Of a stretch of DNA of 64,000 bases, positions 26,001 to 35,457 are shown piece by piece (position 1 is the first letter of the stretch; each line of letters begins with the position of its first letter). Made by a program: the position numbers and the translations under genes. The stretch is from the NCBI RefSeq assembly GCF_027158205.1, contig NZ_JAPVLU010000008.1, positions 62,001 to 126,000 on the forward strand. The letters are read 5' to 3'. Below the pieces are notes generated by a model that saw only the letters and a program-made list of their open reading frames with translations, made no database searches and was not told the DNA's origin. This DNA is from Streptomyces sp. H39-S7 (lineage in GTDB: Bacteria > Actinomycetota > Actinomycetes > Streptomycetales > Streptomycetaceae).

Positions 26001-26359
26001 TTCACCCAGGCGGAGACGCTGAAGGACGCGGAGGTGTCGACGATCGGGGCACCGAGGTCGACGTTGCCGGTGCCGGTGCCGTTCGTCGCGACGCTGCCGG
26101 CTCCCACCTGCCCGGCCGCGTGCGTGGCTCCGGCCGCGAGGGTGCCGGGGTGGGCGCCGCCGGAGTCGTCGGCCGCGGTACTGCCGGTGGCCTCGTCCAG
26201 GGCCCAGTGCCCGGCGAGGGTGGCGGCCGCCGACGCGGGGGTGGCCGCGAGGGGGACGAAGGCGACGGTGAGCAGCGCCGCGCTCGTGGCGAGGGCGGCA
26301 GTGGTACGCAGCCGTCGCCGGTGCTGACGGCGTGGTCGAAGGGACCTGGCGAATTGCAT
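23091..26359 (-). pseudogene. GH51 alpha-L-arabinofuranosidase with two LamG-like domains, frameshifted
   Basis: Reads as a secreted multidomain enzyme interrupted by a 38-base insertion at 25778-25848. Order: signal peptide (ending near ATPASA), LamG-like domain 1, LamG-like domain 2 (starting AQWAFDAGSGTSAVDSSG), the GH51 N-terminal strand (FFGLMTEDINHSGEGG), a CBM4-like insert, then the barrel with the acid/base Glu in EIGNEDWF and the nucleophile in VFEGEWASQ. The upstream frame ends at 25775, and the rest continues in another frame. Removing 38 bases restores one 1076-residue frame. It would release arabinose from arabinan and arabinogalactan side chains. The break may be genuine, phase-variable or an assembly fault. 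The ATG at 26359 has AAGGGAGA upstream. Confidence 0.8.
25778..25848. repeat. 33-base direct repeat with 5-base spacer that shifts the GH51 frame
   Basis: Copies at 25778-25810 and 25816-25848 are identical, separated by GACCT. The net extra length of 38 is not a multiple of three. The junction also makes a perfect hairpin: 12-base arms 25807-25818 and 25822-25833 around GGT. Deleting one unit restores the sequence DAPTVGTWYHLTGVQ in frame within LamG-like domain 1. Confidence 0.9.
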
Positions 26360-26459
26360 GGGTCTCCCTTGAAAGGTGGGGAAGGGTGGATTCCATGGCG
26401 CGAGGGGGGTACGGGTGGTCCGGTGCCCGACGGGGTGGCGGGCGGTCGTTCGCCCCCGT

Positions 26460-26497
26460 GCCGCACGGCCGCGCGGTCAGGAGCGCGGCCGTGCGGC
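26460..26497. terminator. Hairpin terminator after the arabinose importer operon
   Basis: Perfect 14-base arms (26460-26473 and 26484-26497) with a 10-base loop, 39 bases past the permease stop on the minus strand. It separates the araBDA-importer transcript from the GH51 gene, which then needs its own promoter in the following 100 bases. Confidence 0.75.
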
Positions 26498-26535
26498 TGC
26501 TGGTCGTCCGGTCGGTCAGGCGTGCTGACGCGAGG

Positions 26536-27546
26536 TCAGGCCCGCCGGCGGGACGTCATCAGGCGCTGCAGCAGGACGAAGGCGAACAGCAGCGTGCCGA
26601 CCGCGATCTTCGTCCACCAGGAGCTGAGCGTGCCTTCGAAGGTGATGATGGTCTTGATGACCCCGAGGACGAGGACGCCCAGCAGGGTGCCCAGGACATA
26701 GCCGGAGCCGCCGGACAGGATCGTCCCGCCGATCACGACGGCGGCGATCGCGTCGAGTTCCGTGCCGACGAGGTGCAGGCTGTAGCCGGACAGTGTGTAG
26801 AGCGTGAACAGCACTCCGCCCAGCGCCGAGCACAGGCCGCTGACCGTGTAGGCGCGGATCACGGTCCGGCCGACCGGGACACCCATCAGCAGTGCCGACT
26901 GCGCGTTGCCGCCGACCGCGTACACCGCGCGGCCGAAGCCCGTGTAGTGCAGCGTCAGGAACGCGATGGCGACGGCGGCGAGCGCGATCACCACCGACCA
27001 GGAGATGAACACACCGCCGGGGAAGGTGACATGGGACTGCGCCAGGGTGGTGAAGACCGGGTCGTCGATCGGGATCGAGTTGGTGCTGATCAGGTAGCAC
27101 AGGCCGCGGGCGAAGAACATCCCGGCGAGGGTCGCGATGAAGGGCTGGACCTCGAAGTGGTGGATGGCGTAGCCCATGGCGCCACCGATCAGGGCGCCGA
27201 CCGCCAGGACCAGCGGGATGACCAGGGCCGGCGGCCATCCGTGCTGCTGGACGAGGGTGGCGCACAGCATCGTGGAGAGCGCGGCGACGGCTCCGACGGA
27301 GAGGTCGATGCCGCCGGTGAGGATCACGAACGTCATCCCGACCGCGATGACCAGCAGGAACGCGTTGTCCACGAAGAGGTTGGCGATGGTCTGCCCGGCC
27401 AGGAAGTCCAGGTAGCGGTAGTTGCCCGCTTCCAGGGTCAGCGCGAACAGGACTGCGGTGGCCATGACCGGGACGTAGTCGCGGTGCTGGGCCAGGAAGG
27501 TGCGCACGCCGCGGCCGGCGGCTGCGCGGGGCTGGGTCGCGCTCAT
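26536..27546 (-). CDS. CUT2 (ribose/arabinose-type) ABC permease
   Basis: 336 residues of the BPD_transp_2 family (RbsC/AraH type), with eight to ten membrane helices and the conserved motif VILTGGIDLSVGAVAALSTM. Near the C-terminus IGGTILSGGSGYVLGTLLG is also typical. It forms the membrane part of the importer with the permease at 27543-28670, powered by the ATPase at 28670-30199. The ATG at 27546 overlaps the upstream stop by four bases. Its position downstream of araB-araD-araA makes L-arabinose the likely substrate. Confidence 0.9.
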   Translation of the reverse strand: MSATQPRAAAGRGVRTFLAQHRDYVPVMATAVLFALTLEAGNYRYLDFLAGQTIANLFVDNAFLLVIAVGMTFVILTGGIDLSVGAVAALSTMLCATLVQQHGWPPALVIPLVLAVGALIGGAMGYAIHHFEVQPFIATLAGMFFARGLCYLISTNSIPIDDPVFTTLAQSHVTFPGGVFISWSVVIALAAVAIAFLTLHYTGFGRAVYAVGGNAQSALLMGVPVGRTVIRAYTVSGLCSALGGVLFTLYTLSGYSLHLVGTELDAIAAVVIGGTILSGGSGYVLGTLLGVLVLGVIKTIITFEGTLSSWWTKIAVGTLLFAFVLLQRLMTSRRRA

Positions 27547-28670
27547 AGGGCGGTCGCCTCCTTCGGGCTCTGGGCGTCGTTGGCCGGTGCGTGGTCCCGG
27601 GGGGCGCCGGGGCGTTGCGCGGTGGCGTCCGCACGTGCGCCGCCGGCGGTGCCCGGTCGGCGGGGCGCCTTGCGCGACAGCACTTTGGCGCGGAACGCCG
27701 GGGACTGCAGGAGGCAGACCGCCATCACGACCAGCGCCTTGAACACCAGCGTCGTCTCGGGCGGCACTCCGACGGTGTAGACCGTGGTGGAGAGCGTCTG
27801 GATGACGAGGGCGCCGATGGCGGTGCCGCCGAGGTGGAAGCGGCCTCCGGTGAGTGACGTGCCGCCGATGACGACGGCGAGAATCGCGTCGAGTTCGATC
27901 CACAGGCCGGCGTTGTTCCCGTCGGCGGCGGCCACGTTGGAGCTGATCATCAGTCCGGCGCCCGCCGCGCACAGCGCGCAGAACGCGTAGACCGCGATGG
28001 TCAGGCCCCGGGCCCGGATGCCGACGAGCCGGCTGGCCTCCTTGTTGCCGCCGACCGACTCGAGCAGCAGCCCCAGTGCGGTGCGCCGCACGACCAGGCC
28101 GGTCAGCACGAGCACCGCCGCGGCGATCAGTACCGAGAGCGGGAGGCCGAGTTCGTAGCCGCCGCCGATCAGGTGGTAGGGCTCGCTGTTGACCGTGATG
28201 ATCCGGCCGCTGGTGATCATCTGTGCGACGCCGCGCCCCGCGACCATCAGGATCAGGGTGGCGATGATCGGCTGCATGCCGATCCCGGCGACCAGCACAC
28301 CGTTCCACACGCCCAGGGCGATGCAGACGCCCAGCGCGATCAGGACCGCGACGACGACTCCGCCGGCGCTGTGCTGGTCGGCGAGGTCACTGATGTTCAG
28401 GCAGGCGACGGCGCCGGAGATGGCGACGACCGCGCCGACCGACAGGTCGATCCCGCCGATGGCGATGACCAGGGTCATGCCGAGGGCTACCAGCAGCAGC
28501 GGGGAGCCGAGCCGCAGGATGTCGATCAGGCTGCCGAAGAGGTGGCCGTCGCGGATCTGGATCGAGAAGAAGTCGGGGGTGTAGACGACGTTGGTGACCA
28601 GCAGGGCGGCGAGCAGCGCGAGCGGCCAGAACAGCCGGTGGGCGGCCAGCCTGGTGACGAGGGGCGGCAT
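27543..28670 (-). CDS. CUT2 (ribose/arabinose-type) ABC permease
   Basis: 375 residues, a paralogue of the next permease, with TLVIAIGGIDLSVGAVVAIS and IGGTSLTGGRFHLGGTAIGA motifs and a long C-terminal cytoplasmic tail rich in Ala, Arg and Pro (about 50 residues). Two different permeases in one importer suggest a heterodimeric channel, as in YtfT-YjfF galactofuranose/arabinofuranose systems. The start overlaps the ATPase stop by one base. Confidence 0.9.
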   Translation of the reverse strand: MPPLVTRLAAHRLFWPLALLAALLVTNVVYTPDFFSIQIRDGHLFGSLIDILRLGSPLLLVALGMTLVIAIGGIDLSVGAVVAISGAVACLNISDLADQHSAGGVVVAVLIALGVCIALGVWNGVLVAGIGMQPIIATLILMVAGRGVAQMITSGRIITVNSEPYHLIGGGYELGLPLSVLIAAAVLVLTGLVVRRTALGLLLESVGGNKEASRLVGIRARGLTIAVYAFCALCAAGAGLMISSNVAAADGNNAGLWIELDAILAVVIGGTSLTGGRFHLGGTAIGALVIQTLSTTVYTVGVPPETTLVFKALVVMAVCLLQSPAFRAKVLSRKAPRRPGTAGGARADATAQRPGAPRDHAPANDAQSPKEATAL

Positions 28671-30199
28671 CAGTGGGTCCCTCCGGTCGCGATGGTCTCC
28701 ATCAGCCGGTCCAAGGTGAGTTCTTCGGTGTTGGCAAGCGTCGCCACGAGCTCGCGGTCGCGCAGCACCGCGACAGTGTCGGACAGGCTCAGCACCTCTT
28801 CGAGTTCGGCGGAGACATAGACCACCGCCATGCCGTCCGCGGCGAGCGAGGCCACCAGCCGCTGGATCTCGGCCTTGGCCCCGATGTCGATGCCGCGGGT
28901 CGGCTCGTCCAGGATCAGCAGTTTCGGTTCGGTGATCAGCCAGCGGGCGAGCAGCACCTTCTGCTGGTTGCCGCCGCTCAGGTTCCGGACGACCGCCTCG
29001 GGGTCGGCGGGGTGGATGTGCAGGGCGGAGATCCAGTGCGCGACCAGCTCCTCCGTCCGGCGGGCGGGCAGCGCCCTGACCCAGCCGCGGGCGGCCTGCA
29101 GGGCGAGGACGATGTTCTCCCGGACCGTCAGATCGGGGATGATCCCCTCGCTCCTGCGGTTCTCCGAACAGAAGGCGATACCGCGCCGGACGGCGGCGCG
29201 GGGGCTGCGCAGGGTCACGGACCGCCCGTCGACCGTGAGACTGCCGGAGTCGGCGCGGTCGGCGCCGGCCAGCAGCCGGGCGGTCTCCGAGCGACCCGCG
29301 CCGAGCAGCCCGGCCAGGCCCAGCACCTCCCCCGGGCGCACGGCGAGGTCGAACGGCGCGATGGCGCCCTTGCGCCCCAGGGCGTGCGCCTCGGCGAACG
29401 GGGTTCCGGCCGGACGCTCCCGGTCGCCCCGTCCCCGCTCGGTGAGCTCACCGAGCTCCTGTCCGAGCATCGCCGACACCAGCTCGATCTGCGGCAGTTG
29501 CGCGGTGCGGTACTCACCGACGAGACGGCCGTCGCGGAGCACGGTGATCCGGTCGGACACGTCGTAGACCTGGTCCAGGAAGTGCGTCACGAACAGGATC
29601 GCCACGCCCTCACCGCGCAGCCGGCGGATCACCTTGAACAGCTGCGTCACCTCCTCGCGGTCCAGGCTGGAGGTGGGCTCGTCGAGGATCAGCACCTTCG
29701 CCCGGATGTCCACGGCGCGGGCGATGGCGACCATCTGCTGCAGGGCGAGCGGAAGGGTGTCCAGCGGCGCGCGGACGTCGATCTGCAGATCGAGACCGGC
29801 CAGCAGGTCACGGGCGCGGCGGCGCAGTTCGGACCAGGCGATGCGGCCGAGCCTGCGGGGCTCGCGGCCGAGGAAGATGTTCTCCGCGACCGACAGGTTG
29901 GGGCAGAGGTTGACCTCCTGGTACACGGTGCTGACACCGGCCTGCTGCGCCTGCAGCGGGCCGGCGAAACGGACCGGGCGGCCGTCGAGCGTGACCGTCC
30001 CGGCCTCCGCCTCGTGCACCCCGGTCAGCACTTTGATCAGGGTGGACTTCCCGGCGCCGTTCTCGCCCATCAGGGCGTGCACCTCGCCGGGGTACAGCTC
30101 GAGACCGACGTCGGAGAGCGCCCGGACGCCGGCGAACTCCTTGGTGATGCCGGTCATCCGGAGGACGGGTTGAGCGGGGCTGGGCTGCGGCGTCGACAT
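28670..30199 (-). CDS. CUT2 ABC transporter ATPase with two nucleotide-binding domains
   Basis: 509 residues. The first domain has Walker [10 protein letters not shown] (about residue 45) and a degenerate signature (LPLALQQMVAIARA). The second has the usual degenerate Walker A (GLLGAGRSET) and a good signature ([14 protein letters not shown]). This pattern is that of AraG/RbsA/YtfR. It energises import by the two downstream permeases. The ATG at 30199 follows GAGGAG. A hairpin in the 93-base gap before it (30245-30260) probably lowers its expression relative to the binding protein. Confidence 0.92.
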   Translation of the reverse strand: MSTPQPSPAQPVLRMTGITKEFAGVRALSDVGLELYPGEVHALMGENGAGKSTLIKVLTGVHEAEAGTVTLDGRPVRFAGPLQAQQAGVSTVYQEVNLCPNLSVAENIFLGREPRRLGRIAWSELRRRARDLLAGLDLQIDVRAPLDTLPLALQQMVAIARAVDIRAKVLILDEPTSSLDREEVTQLFKVIRRLRGEGVAILFVTHFLDQVYDVSDRITVLRDGRLVGEYRTAQLPQIELVSAMLGQELGELTERGRGDRERPAGTPFAEAHALGRKGAIAPFDLAVRPGEVLGLAGLLGAGRSETARLLAGADRADSGSLTVDGRSVTLRSPRAAVRRGIAFCSENRRSEGIIPDLTVRENIVLALQAARGWVRALPARRTEELVAHWISALHIHPADPEAVVRNLSGGNQQKVLLARWLITEPKLLILDEPTRGIDIGAKAEIQRLVASLAADGMAVVYVSAELEEVLSLSDTVAVLRDRELVATLANTEELTLDRLMETIATGGTH

Positions 30200-30244
30200 G
30201 GGAGCTCCTCTCCTCGGGCCGCTCAGGCTCCGGCCGGGGCCGGG

Positions 30245-30260
30245 GCGCCCCCTGGGGCGC
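30245..30260. terminator. Attenuating hairpin between binding protein and ATPase genes
   Basis: GCGCCCC (30245-30251) and GGGGCGC (30254-30260) pair perfectly around two bases, within a GC-rich run. It lies 33 bases past the binding-protein stop. Such intercistronic hairpins commonly stabilise the abundant binding-protein message. Confidence 0.45.
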
Positions 30261-30292
30261 ACCCGTCCCGGATCACCGGAGCTGTACTGGCA

Positions 30293-31321
30293 TCAGTACT
30301 GGCGGTTGGGGAGCTCTGCCGCTGCCTTGTCCTTGGTGAAGACGCTCTCCTTGGACTCCACCCGGGCCGGTACCTCGGCCTTGTCCTTGAGCTTGCGCAC
30401 GAGGTCCATGACCTGCGGGCCGATCAGCGGGTTGCACTCGACCACGACCTCGATCTTGCCGTCGGCCATCGCCTGGAAGGCGTCCTTGACCCCGTCGATC
30501 GAGACGATGCGGATGTCCTTGCCCGGCTTGAGGCCCGCTTCCTCGATCGCCTGGATGGCACCCATCGCCATGTCGTCGTTGTGGGCGAAGAGCACGTCGA
30601 TGTCCTTGTGCGCCTTCAGGAAGGCCGTCATGACCTCCTTGCCCTTGGCGCGGGTGAAGTCACCGGTCTGGTCCGCGACCAGCTTGAACTTGGGGTCCTT
30701 GAGGACCAGGTCCTCGAACCCCTTCTTGCGGTCGATGGCGGGGGCGGAGCCGGTGGTGCCCTCGAGTTCCGCGATGTTCACCGTGCCGGTGTTGCTCTTC
30801 TCCGCGTCGACCAGCCACTGGCCCGCGGAGGTCCCCTCCTTGACGAAGTCCGAGCCGATGAAGGTCTTGTAGAGGGACTTGTCCTGCGTGTCGATCGCCC
30901 GGTCGGTGAGGATCACCGGGATGCCGGCGGTCTTCGCTTCCTTCAGTACGGTGTCCCAGCCCGTCACAACCACCGGCGAGAAGCCGATGACGTCCACCTT
31001 CTGCTGGATGAAGGTGCGGATCGCGGCTATCTGGTTCTCCTGCTTCTGCTGCGCGTCGGAGAACTTGAGCTCGAAGCCGGCGGCCTTCGCCGCGTCCTGG
31101 ATGGACTTGGTGTTGGCGGCGCGCCAGCCGCTCTCGGAGCCGACCTGGGAGAAGCCGAAGACCAGCTTCTTGGCACCGCTCGCGTCCGTGCCGCTGCCCG
31201 CGGCGGCCTTCTTGCCCGCCCCTCCGCAGGCGGCGAGCGACACGCACAGCGCCACGGCCAGAAGGGCCGCGGCGGTGCCGCGCGTACGGGGTCTTGCTGG
31301 GGTGGAAGCGGTGAGGGACAT
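30293..31321 (-). CDS. Sugar-binding lipoprotein of the arabinose/galactofuranose-type importer
   Basis: 342 residues with a lipoprotein signal ending SLAAC. The body is a type I periplasmic-binding fold (KKLVFGFSQVGSESGWRAAN, then AIRTFIQQKVDVIGFSPVV and LFAHNDDMAMGAIQAI), closest in pattern to YtfQ, which binds furanose sugars. Together with the two-permease layout this hints at arabinofuranose or galactofuranose as ligand. The ATG at 31321 follows AAAGGAGAG. It lies 79 bases downstream of araA on the same strand, so the catabolic and uptake genes are probably one transcript. Confidence 0.9.
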   Translation of the reverse strand: MSLTASTPARPRTRGTAAALLAVALCVSLAACGGAGKKAAAGSGTDASGAKKLVFGFSQVGSESGWRAANTKSIQDAAKAAGFELKFSDAQQKQENQIAAIRTFIQQKVDVIGFSPVVVTGWDTVLKEAKTAGIPVILTDRAIDTQDKSLYKTFIGSDFVKEGTSAGQWLVDAEKSNTGTVNIAELEGTTGSAPAIDRKKGFEDLVLKDPKFKLVADQTGDFTRAKGKEVMTAFLKAHKDIDVLFAHNDDMAMGAIQAIEEAGLKPGKDIRIVSIDGVKDAFQAMADGKIEVVVECNPLIGPQVMDLVRKLKDKAEVPARVESKESVFTKDKAAAELPNRQY

Positions 31322-31400
31322 CGTGCACTCTCCTTTGAGCCGGGAAAAACCCTGCGATGTGTGACCTGGGTGGTACGACTGCGAATTCGGCCGAAGCCGC

Positions 31401-32906
31401 TCAGAAACCTCGCGCCAGGCGGTGGTACGCCTGGTTCCAGCGGATCTCCTTGGTGAACTGACGCATCGTGGTCTCCGCGTCGATGACCAGGAGTTCCGCT
31501 CCGGCCATCTCCGCGAAGTCCTCGAGCTCCTCCGTGCCGACGGCACTGGAGAGCACGGTGTGGTGCGGGCCGCCGGCCGTGAGCCACGCCTCGGTCGAGG
31601 TCCGCAGGTCGGGTCGCGGCTTCCACACCGCGTGCGCCACCGGCAGGTTCGGCAGCGGCTCGGCGGCGGCGACCACGTCGATCTCGTTGGCGACCAGCCG
31701 GAACCGGTCCCCCATGTCGGCGAGGCCCACGACCACCGCCGGGCCCGGGGTGGCTTCGAAGACCAGCCGGACGGGGTCCTCCCGGCCGCCGATGCCCAGG
31801 GGGTGGATCTCGCACGAGGGGACCTCGGCGGCGATCGACGGGCAGACCTCCAGCATGTGCGCGCCGAGGATGACCTCCTGCCCGGCCTCCAGGTGGTAGG
31901 TGTAGTCCTCCATGAACGAGGTCCCGCCGGGCAGACCGGCGGACATCGCCTTCAGCGTGCGCAGCAGCGCGGCGGTCTTCCAGTCCCCCTCGCCACCGAA
32001 GCCGTAGCCGTCCGCCATCAGGCGCTGCACGGCCAGACCGGGCAGCTGGCGCAGCCCTCCGAGGTCCTCGAAGTTGGTGGTGAACGCCTGGAAACCACCG
32101 TCGGTGAGGAACGCGCGCATGCCGAGTTCGATCCGCGCCGCGTACCGCAGCGCGTCGTGCCGCCCGGCCCCGAGGCGCAGTTCGGGCGTGAGCCGGTAGC
32201 TCTCCTGGTACTCCTTGGCCAGCTCGGTGACGTCGGCGTCGGCCACCGCGTCCACCACGGCGACCAGGTCGTTGACCCCGTAGGTGTTGACCGAGACGCC
32301 GAACCGCAGCTGCGCCTCGACCTTGTCGCCCTCGGTGACCGCGACATCGCGCATGTTGTCGCCGAAACGCGCCACCCGCAGGGTGCGCAGCGCCGCGTGT
32401 CCTGCGGCGGCGCGGGCCCAGGCAGCGATGCGCCGGGTCACCGACGGGTCGCTGACGTGTCCGGCGACCGTCTTGCGGGCCACTCCCAGCCGCGACTGGA
32501 TGTACCCGAACTCGCGGTCGCCGTGGGCCGCCTGGTTCAGGTTCATGAAGTCCATGTCGATGGAGCCCCACGGCAGTGCCCGGTTGGCCTGGGTGTGCAG
32601 GTGCAGCATCGGCTTGCGCAGCGCGTCGAGGCCGGAGATCCACATCTTGGCCGGGGAGAACGTGTGCATCCAGGAGATCACGCCGACGCAGTCGTCCGCG
32701 GCGTTGGCGTCGAGACAGACCCGCCGGATCGCCTCCGCGTCGGTGAGGACGGGCAGCCACTTCACCCGGACCGCAACGTCCGCACTGTCGTTGAGCGTCT
32801 CGGCGATCTGCCGGGACTGCTCGGCGACCTGCTGGAGCGTGTCCGGTCCGTAGAGCCCCTGGCTTCCGGTGAGGAACCAGACTTCACGGCCTTCGAGCGA
32901 TTTCAT
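31401..32906 (-). CDS. araA: L-arabinose isomerase
   Basis: 501 residues, the length of the E. coli enzyme. It converts L-arabinose to L-ribulose in the cytoplasm with Mn2+. The opening [13 protein letters not shown] and the active-site block [20 protein letters not shown] followed by HMLEVCPS contain the metal-binding Glu and His of the family. The ATG at 32906 follows GAAGGAG and overlaps the araD stop by one base. The gene order araB-araD-araA is seen here as a tight operon. Confidence 0.96.
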   Translation of the reverse strand: MKSLEGREVWFLTGSQGLYGPDTLQQVAEQSRQIAETLNDSADVAVRVKWLPVLTDAEAIRRVCLDANAADDCVGVISWMHTFSPAKMWISGLDALRKPMLHLHTQANRALPWGSIDMDFMNLNQAAHGDREFGYIQSRLGVARKTVAGHVSDPSVTRRIAAWARAAAGHAALRTLRVARFGDNMRDVAVTEGDKVEAQLRFGVSVNTYGVNDLVAVVDAVADADVTELAKEYQESYRLTPELRLGAGRHDALRYAARIELGMRAFLTDGGFQAFTTNFEDLGGLRQLPGLAVQRLMADGYGFGGEGDWKTAALLRTLKAMSAGLPGGTSFMEDYTYHLEAGQEVILGAHMLEVCPSIAAEVPSCEIHPLGIGGREDPVRLVFEATPGPAVVVGLADMGDRFRLVANEIDVVAAAEPLPNLPVAHAVWKPRPDLRTSTEAWLTAGGPHHTVLSSAVGTEELEDFAEMAGAELLVIDAETTMRQFTKEIRWNQAYHRLARGF

Positions 32907-33616
32907 CACTGGGCTCCTTCGCGGCCGGCGGGCTGCTGGCCGTACACGTTCTGATAGCGGTCGTAGAGCGAGTCGATGTCCGGCGCGGCGATGCCGACCG
33001 GTTCCCCGAGCTGGCGGGAGATGTGGACGGTGCGGGCGACGTCCTCGCACATCACGGCGGCCTTGACGGCGGCCTTGGCGTCCTTGCCGATGGTGAACAC
33101 GCCGTGGCTCTGCATCAGCACGGCGGGCGAGCGGTGGCCCTTGAGGGTGGCCACGATGCCCTGGCCGATCGAGTCGTCGCCGATCAGCGCGAACGGGCCG
33201 ACGGGGATCTCCGCGCCGAACTCGTCCGCCATCGCGGTGACGACGCAGGGCACCGCCTCACCGCGGGCCGCCCAGCCGGTGGCGTAGGTGGAGTGGGTGT
33301 GCACCACACCGCCCACTTCGGGCATGTGGCGGTAGACGTAGGCGTGGGCGGCGGTGTCCGAGGAGGGGTTGTGGCTGCCTTCGAGGACCTGGCCGTCCAG
33401 GTCGCAGAGGATCATGTTCTCGGGCGTCAGGTCGTCGTAGGAGACGCCGCTGGGCTTGATGACCATCAGGTCGTGGCCCGGTACGCGGGCCGAGACGTTG
33501 CCGGCCGTCCACACCACGAGCTGGTAGCGGACGAGCTCCTGGTGCAGATCACTGACCTGCTGCCGGATCAGCTGGATCGCGGCGGCGGTCGCGGGGTCGA
33601 TCGTGGGGTCGGTCAT
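32906..33616 (-). CDS. araD: L-ribulose-5-phosphate 4-epimerase
   Basis: 236 residues of the class II aldolase/epimerase family. The zinc histidines lie in [15 protein letters not shown], and the phosphate-binding region is [20 protein letters not shown]. It turns L-ribulose 5-phosphate into D-xylulose 5-phosphate, the entry to the pentose phosphate pathway. The ATG at 33616 follows GGAAGG. It lies 21 bases after araB and overlaps araA by one base. Confidence 0.95.
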   Translation of the reverse strand: MTDPTIDPATAAAIQLIRQQVSDLHQELVRYQLVVWTAGNVSARVPGHDLMVIKPSGVSYDDLTPENMILCDLDGQVLEGSHNPSSDTAAHAYVYRHMPEVGGVVHTHSTYATGWAARGEAVPCVVTAMADEFGAEIPVGPFALIGDDSIGQGIVATLKGHRSPAVLMQSHGVFTIGKDAKAAVKAAVMCEDVARTVHISRQLGEPVGIAAPDIDSLYDRYQNVYGQQPAGREGAQ

Positions 33617-33637
33617 GAGGGCGGCCTTCCGTGCGGG

Positions 33638-35329
33638 TCAGTTGGCGACAGGGGTGCCGGTCTCGTTGCGCAGTTCGCGCAACCGGTGCAGCACGCCCTT
33701 GTGCTCGCCTCCGAGCAGGTCGTGCAGGGCGCGGTACTCGGCGAACAGCCGGTCGTACGCGTCGGCGCGGGCCGTGTCGGGCAGGTACTGGTCCTCGTGC
33801 ACCCGGCCCATCACCTCGGCCGCGGCCAGGACGCTCCCATAGGCTCCGGCCGCCACCGCGGCGTGGATGGCCGAGCCCAGCGCCGGTGCCTGCTCGGAGG
33901 CCGCGACGCTCAGCGGGCGGCGCAGTACGTCCGCGTAGATCTGCATCAGCAGCGGGTTCTTGGTGAGGCCGCCGGCCGCGGTGAAGCGGGTGACCGGGAC
34001 TCCGGCGTTCTCGAAGGCCTCGACGATGACCCGGGTGCCGAAGGCGGTCGACTCCAGCAGCGCCCGGTAGATCTCGGGCGGCCGGGTGGACAGCGTGGCA
34101 CCGACCAGCACTCCGGAGAGCCGGTGGTCGACCAGGACCGAGCGGTTGCCGTTCCACCAGTCGAGCGCCACCAGGCCGTGTCCGCCGACCGGTTGGTCCG
34201 CGGCCAGCCGGGACAGCAGCTCGTGCACGCTGATGTCCTCGGCGGCGGCCTGCGCGTGGTAGACGGGCGGTACGCCGTGCTCGACGAACCAGCCGAAGAT
34301 GTCGCCGACGCCGCTCTGGCCGGCTTCGTAGCCCCACAGCCCGTCGACCACTCCCCCGTCCACCACTCCGCACATGCCGGGGACCTCGGCGACCTTCTCG
34401 CCGTTGAGGATGTGGCAGGTGGAGGTGCCCATCACGGCGAGCAGTTCGCCGGCTCCGGCCGAGCGGGCCGCCGGGGCGGTGACGTGCGCGTCCACGTTGC
34501 CGACCGCGACGGCGATGCCCTCCGGGAGCCCCGTCCAGGCGGCGGCCGCGGCCGTCAGGCCGCCGGCCCGGCCGCCCAGCGGGGAGAGCGGGTGTTCCAG
34601 CCTGGTCTGCGCGAAGTCCGCGAAGCCGGGGTTGAGGGTGGCAAGGTACCCGGTCGCCGGGTAGCCGCCGTTCTGGTGGATCCCCTTGTAGCCGGCCGTA
34701 CAGGTGTTACGGGTCTCGACCCCGGTGAGCTGCCAGACGATCCAGTCCGCCGCCTCGATCCAGCGGTCGGTGCGCCGGTAGGTGTCCGGGTCCTCCTCCA
34801 GCACCTGCAGGGCCTTGGCGTACTGCCACTCGGAGGAGATCAGACCGCCGTAGCGGGCGATCCAGTCCTCACCGCGCTCATGGGCCAGTGCGTTGATCCG
34901 GTCGGCCTGGCTCTGGGCCGCGTGGTGCTTCCACAGTTTGGGCCAGGCGTGCGGCCGGGAGGCGAGCTCCGGGAGGAGACAGAGCGGGGTGCCGTCGGCG
35001 CGGGCGGGAAGGCAGGTGGAGGCGGTGAAGTCGGTGCCGATGCCGATCACCGCCGCGGGGTCGATCCCGGCGGCGGCGACGGCCTCGGGGACGGCCCGGC
35101 GGATCACGTCCAGCCAGTCCCCGGGATGCTGCAGGGCCCAGTCCGGGGGCAGCGGGGCGCCGGTGCCGGGCAACCGGTCGTCGATCACCGCGTGTGTGTA
35201 GGCGTGAACGGCGCTGCCCATCTCGGCGCCGTCCGAGACGCGGACGACGACGGCGCGGCCGGAGAGCGTGCCGTAGTCGATGCCCAGGACGTAGCTGGGC
35301 CGAGAGGGATTGTTAGCGTTAACACTCAT
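33638..35329 (-). CDS. araB: L-ribulokinase
   Basis: 563 residues of the FGGY kinase family, close to E. coli AraB in length. The N-terminal nucleotide motif is YVLGIDYGTLSGRAVVV, with IGIGTDFTAST for substrate binding and a second phosphate-binding segment at FTAAGGLTKNPLLMQIYADV. It phosphorylates L-ribulose. The ATG at 35329 is the only start with a fair ribosome site (GGAAAG). Its first codons (MSVNANN) are the operator TGTTAGCGTTAACA read on the other strand, so a bound repressor would cover the start of the gene. It leads the araB-araD-araA-importer operon. Confidence 0.95.
   Translation of the reverse strand: MSVNANNPSRPSYVLGIDYGTLSGRAVVVRVSDGAEMGSAVHAYTHAVIDDRLPGTGAPLPPDWALQHPGDWLDVIRRAVPEAVAAAGIDPAAVIGIGTDFTASTCLPARADGTPLCLLPELASRPHAWPKLWKHHAAQSQADRINALAHERGEDWIARYGGLISSEWQYAKALQVLEEDPDTYRRTDRWIEAADWIVWQLTGVETRNTCTAGYKGIHQNGGYPATGYLATLNPGFADFAQTRLEHPLSPLGGRAGGLTAAAAAWTGLPEGIAVAVGNVDAHVTAPAARSAGAGELLAVMGTSTCHILNGEKVAEVPGMCGVVDGGVVDGLWGYEAGQSGVGDIFGWFVEHGVPPVYHAQAAAEDISVHELLSRLAADQPVGGHGLVALDWWNGNRSVLVDHRLSGVLVGATLSTRPPEIYRALLESTAFGTRVIVEAFENAGVPVTRFTAAGGLTKNPLLMQIYADVLRRPLSVAASEQAPALGSAIHAAVAAGAYGSVLAAAEVMGRVHEDQYLPDTARADAYDRLFAEYRALHDLLGGEHKGVLHRLRELRNETGTPVAN
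35311..35324. promoter_or_regulatory. AraR-type operator TGTTAGCGTTAACA inside the araB start
   Basis: A 14-base near-palindrome covering part of codons 2-7 of araB. An identical site lies at 40767-40780 before the ChvE-type binding protein, and a variant at 35444-35457. The LacI regulator encoded at 45163-46212 is a likely binder, since a related site lies before its own gene. Confidence 0.8.
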
Positions 35330-35443
35330 GGATCGCGCTTTCCGTTCAAGGTGATGAAGTCGTGGGGTGCAACGGGTGGGGCTGGTCTCCGACGCGCAGC
35401 CGACCACCCCGGAATGTTGCACCGAGGTTACCGACCCCCAGAG

Positions 35444-35457
35444 TGTGAGCGTTAACA
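35444..35457. promoter_or_regulatory. Second AraR-type operator TGTGAGCGTTAACA
   Basis: One base differs from the site at 35311. The two centres are 133 bases apart in the 308-base region between divergent araB and the PL1 lyase gene (35638). Two sites could allow looping and joint repression of arabinose catabolism and a secreted lyase. The rest of this region holds no gene. Confidence 0.75.

Noticed and set aside
28673..31456. A 927-codon open frame on the plus strand
   Set aside because: Antisense of the importer ATPase and binding-protein genes; composition and lack of motifs mark it as a shadow.
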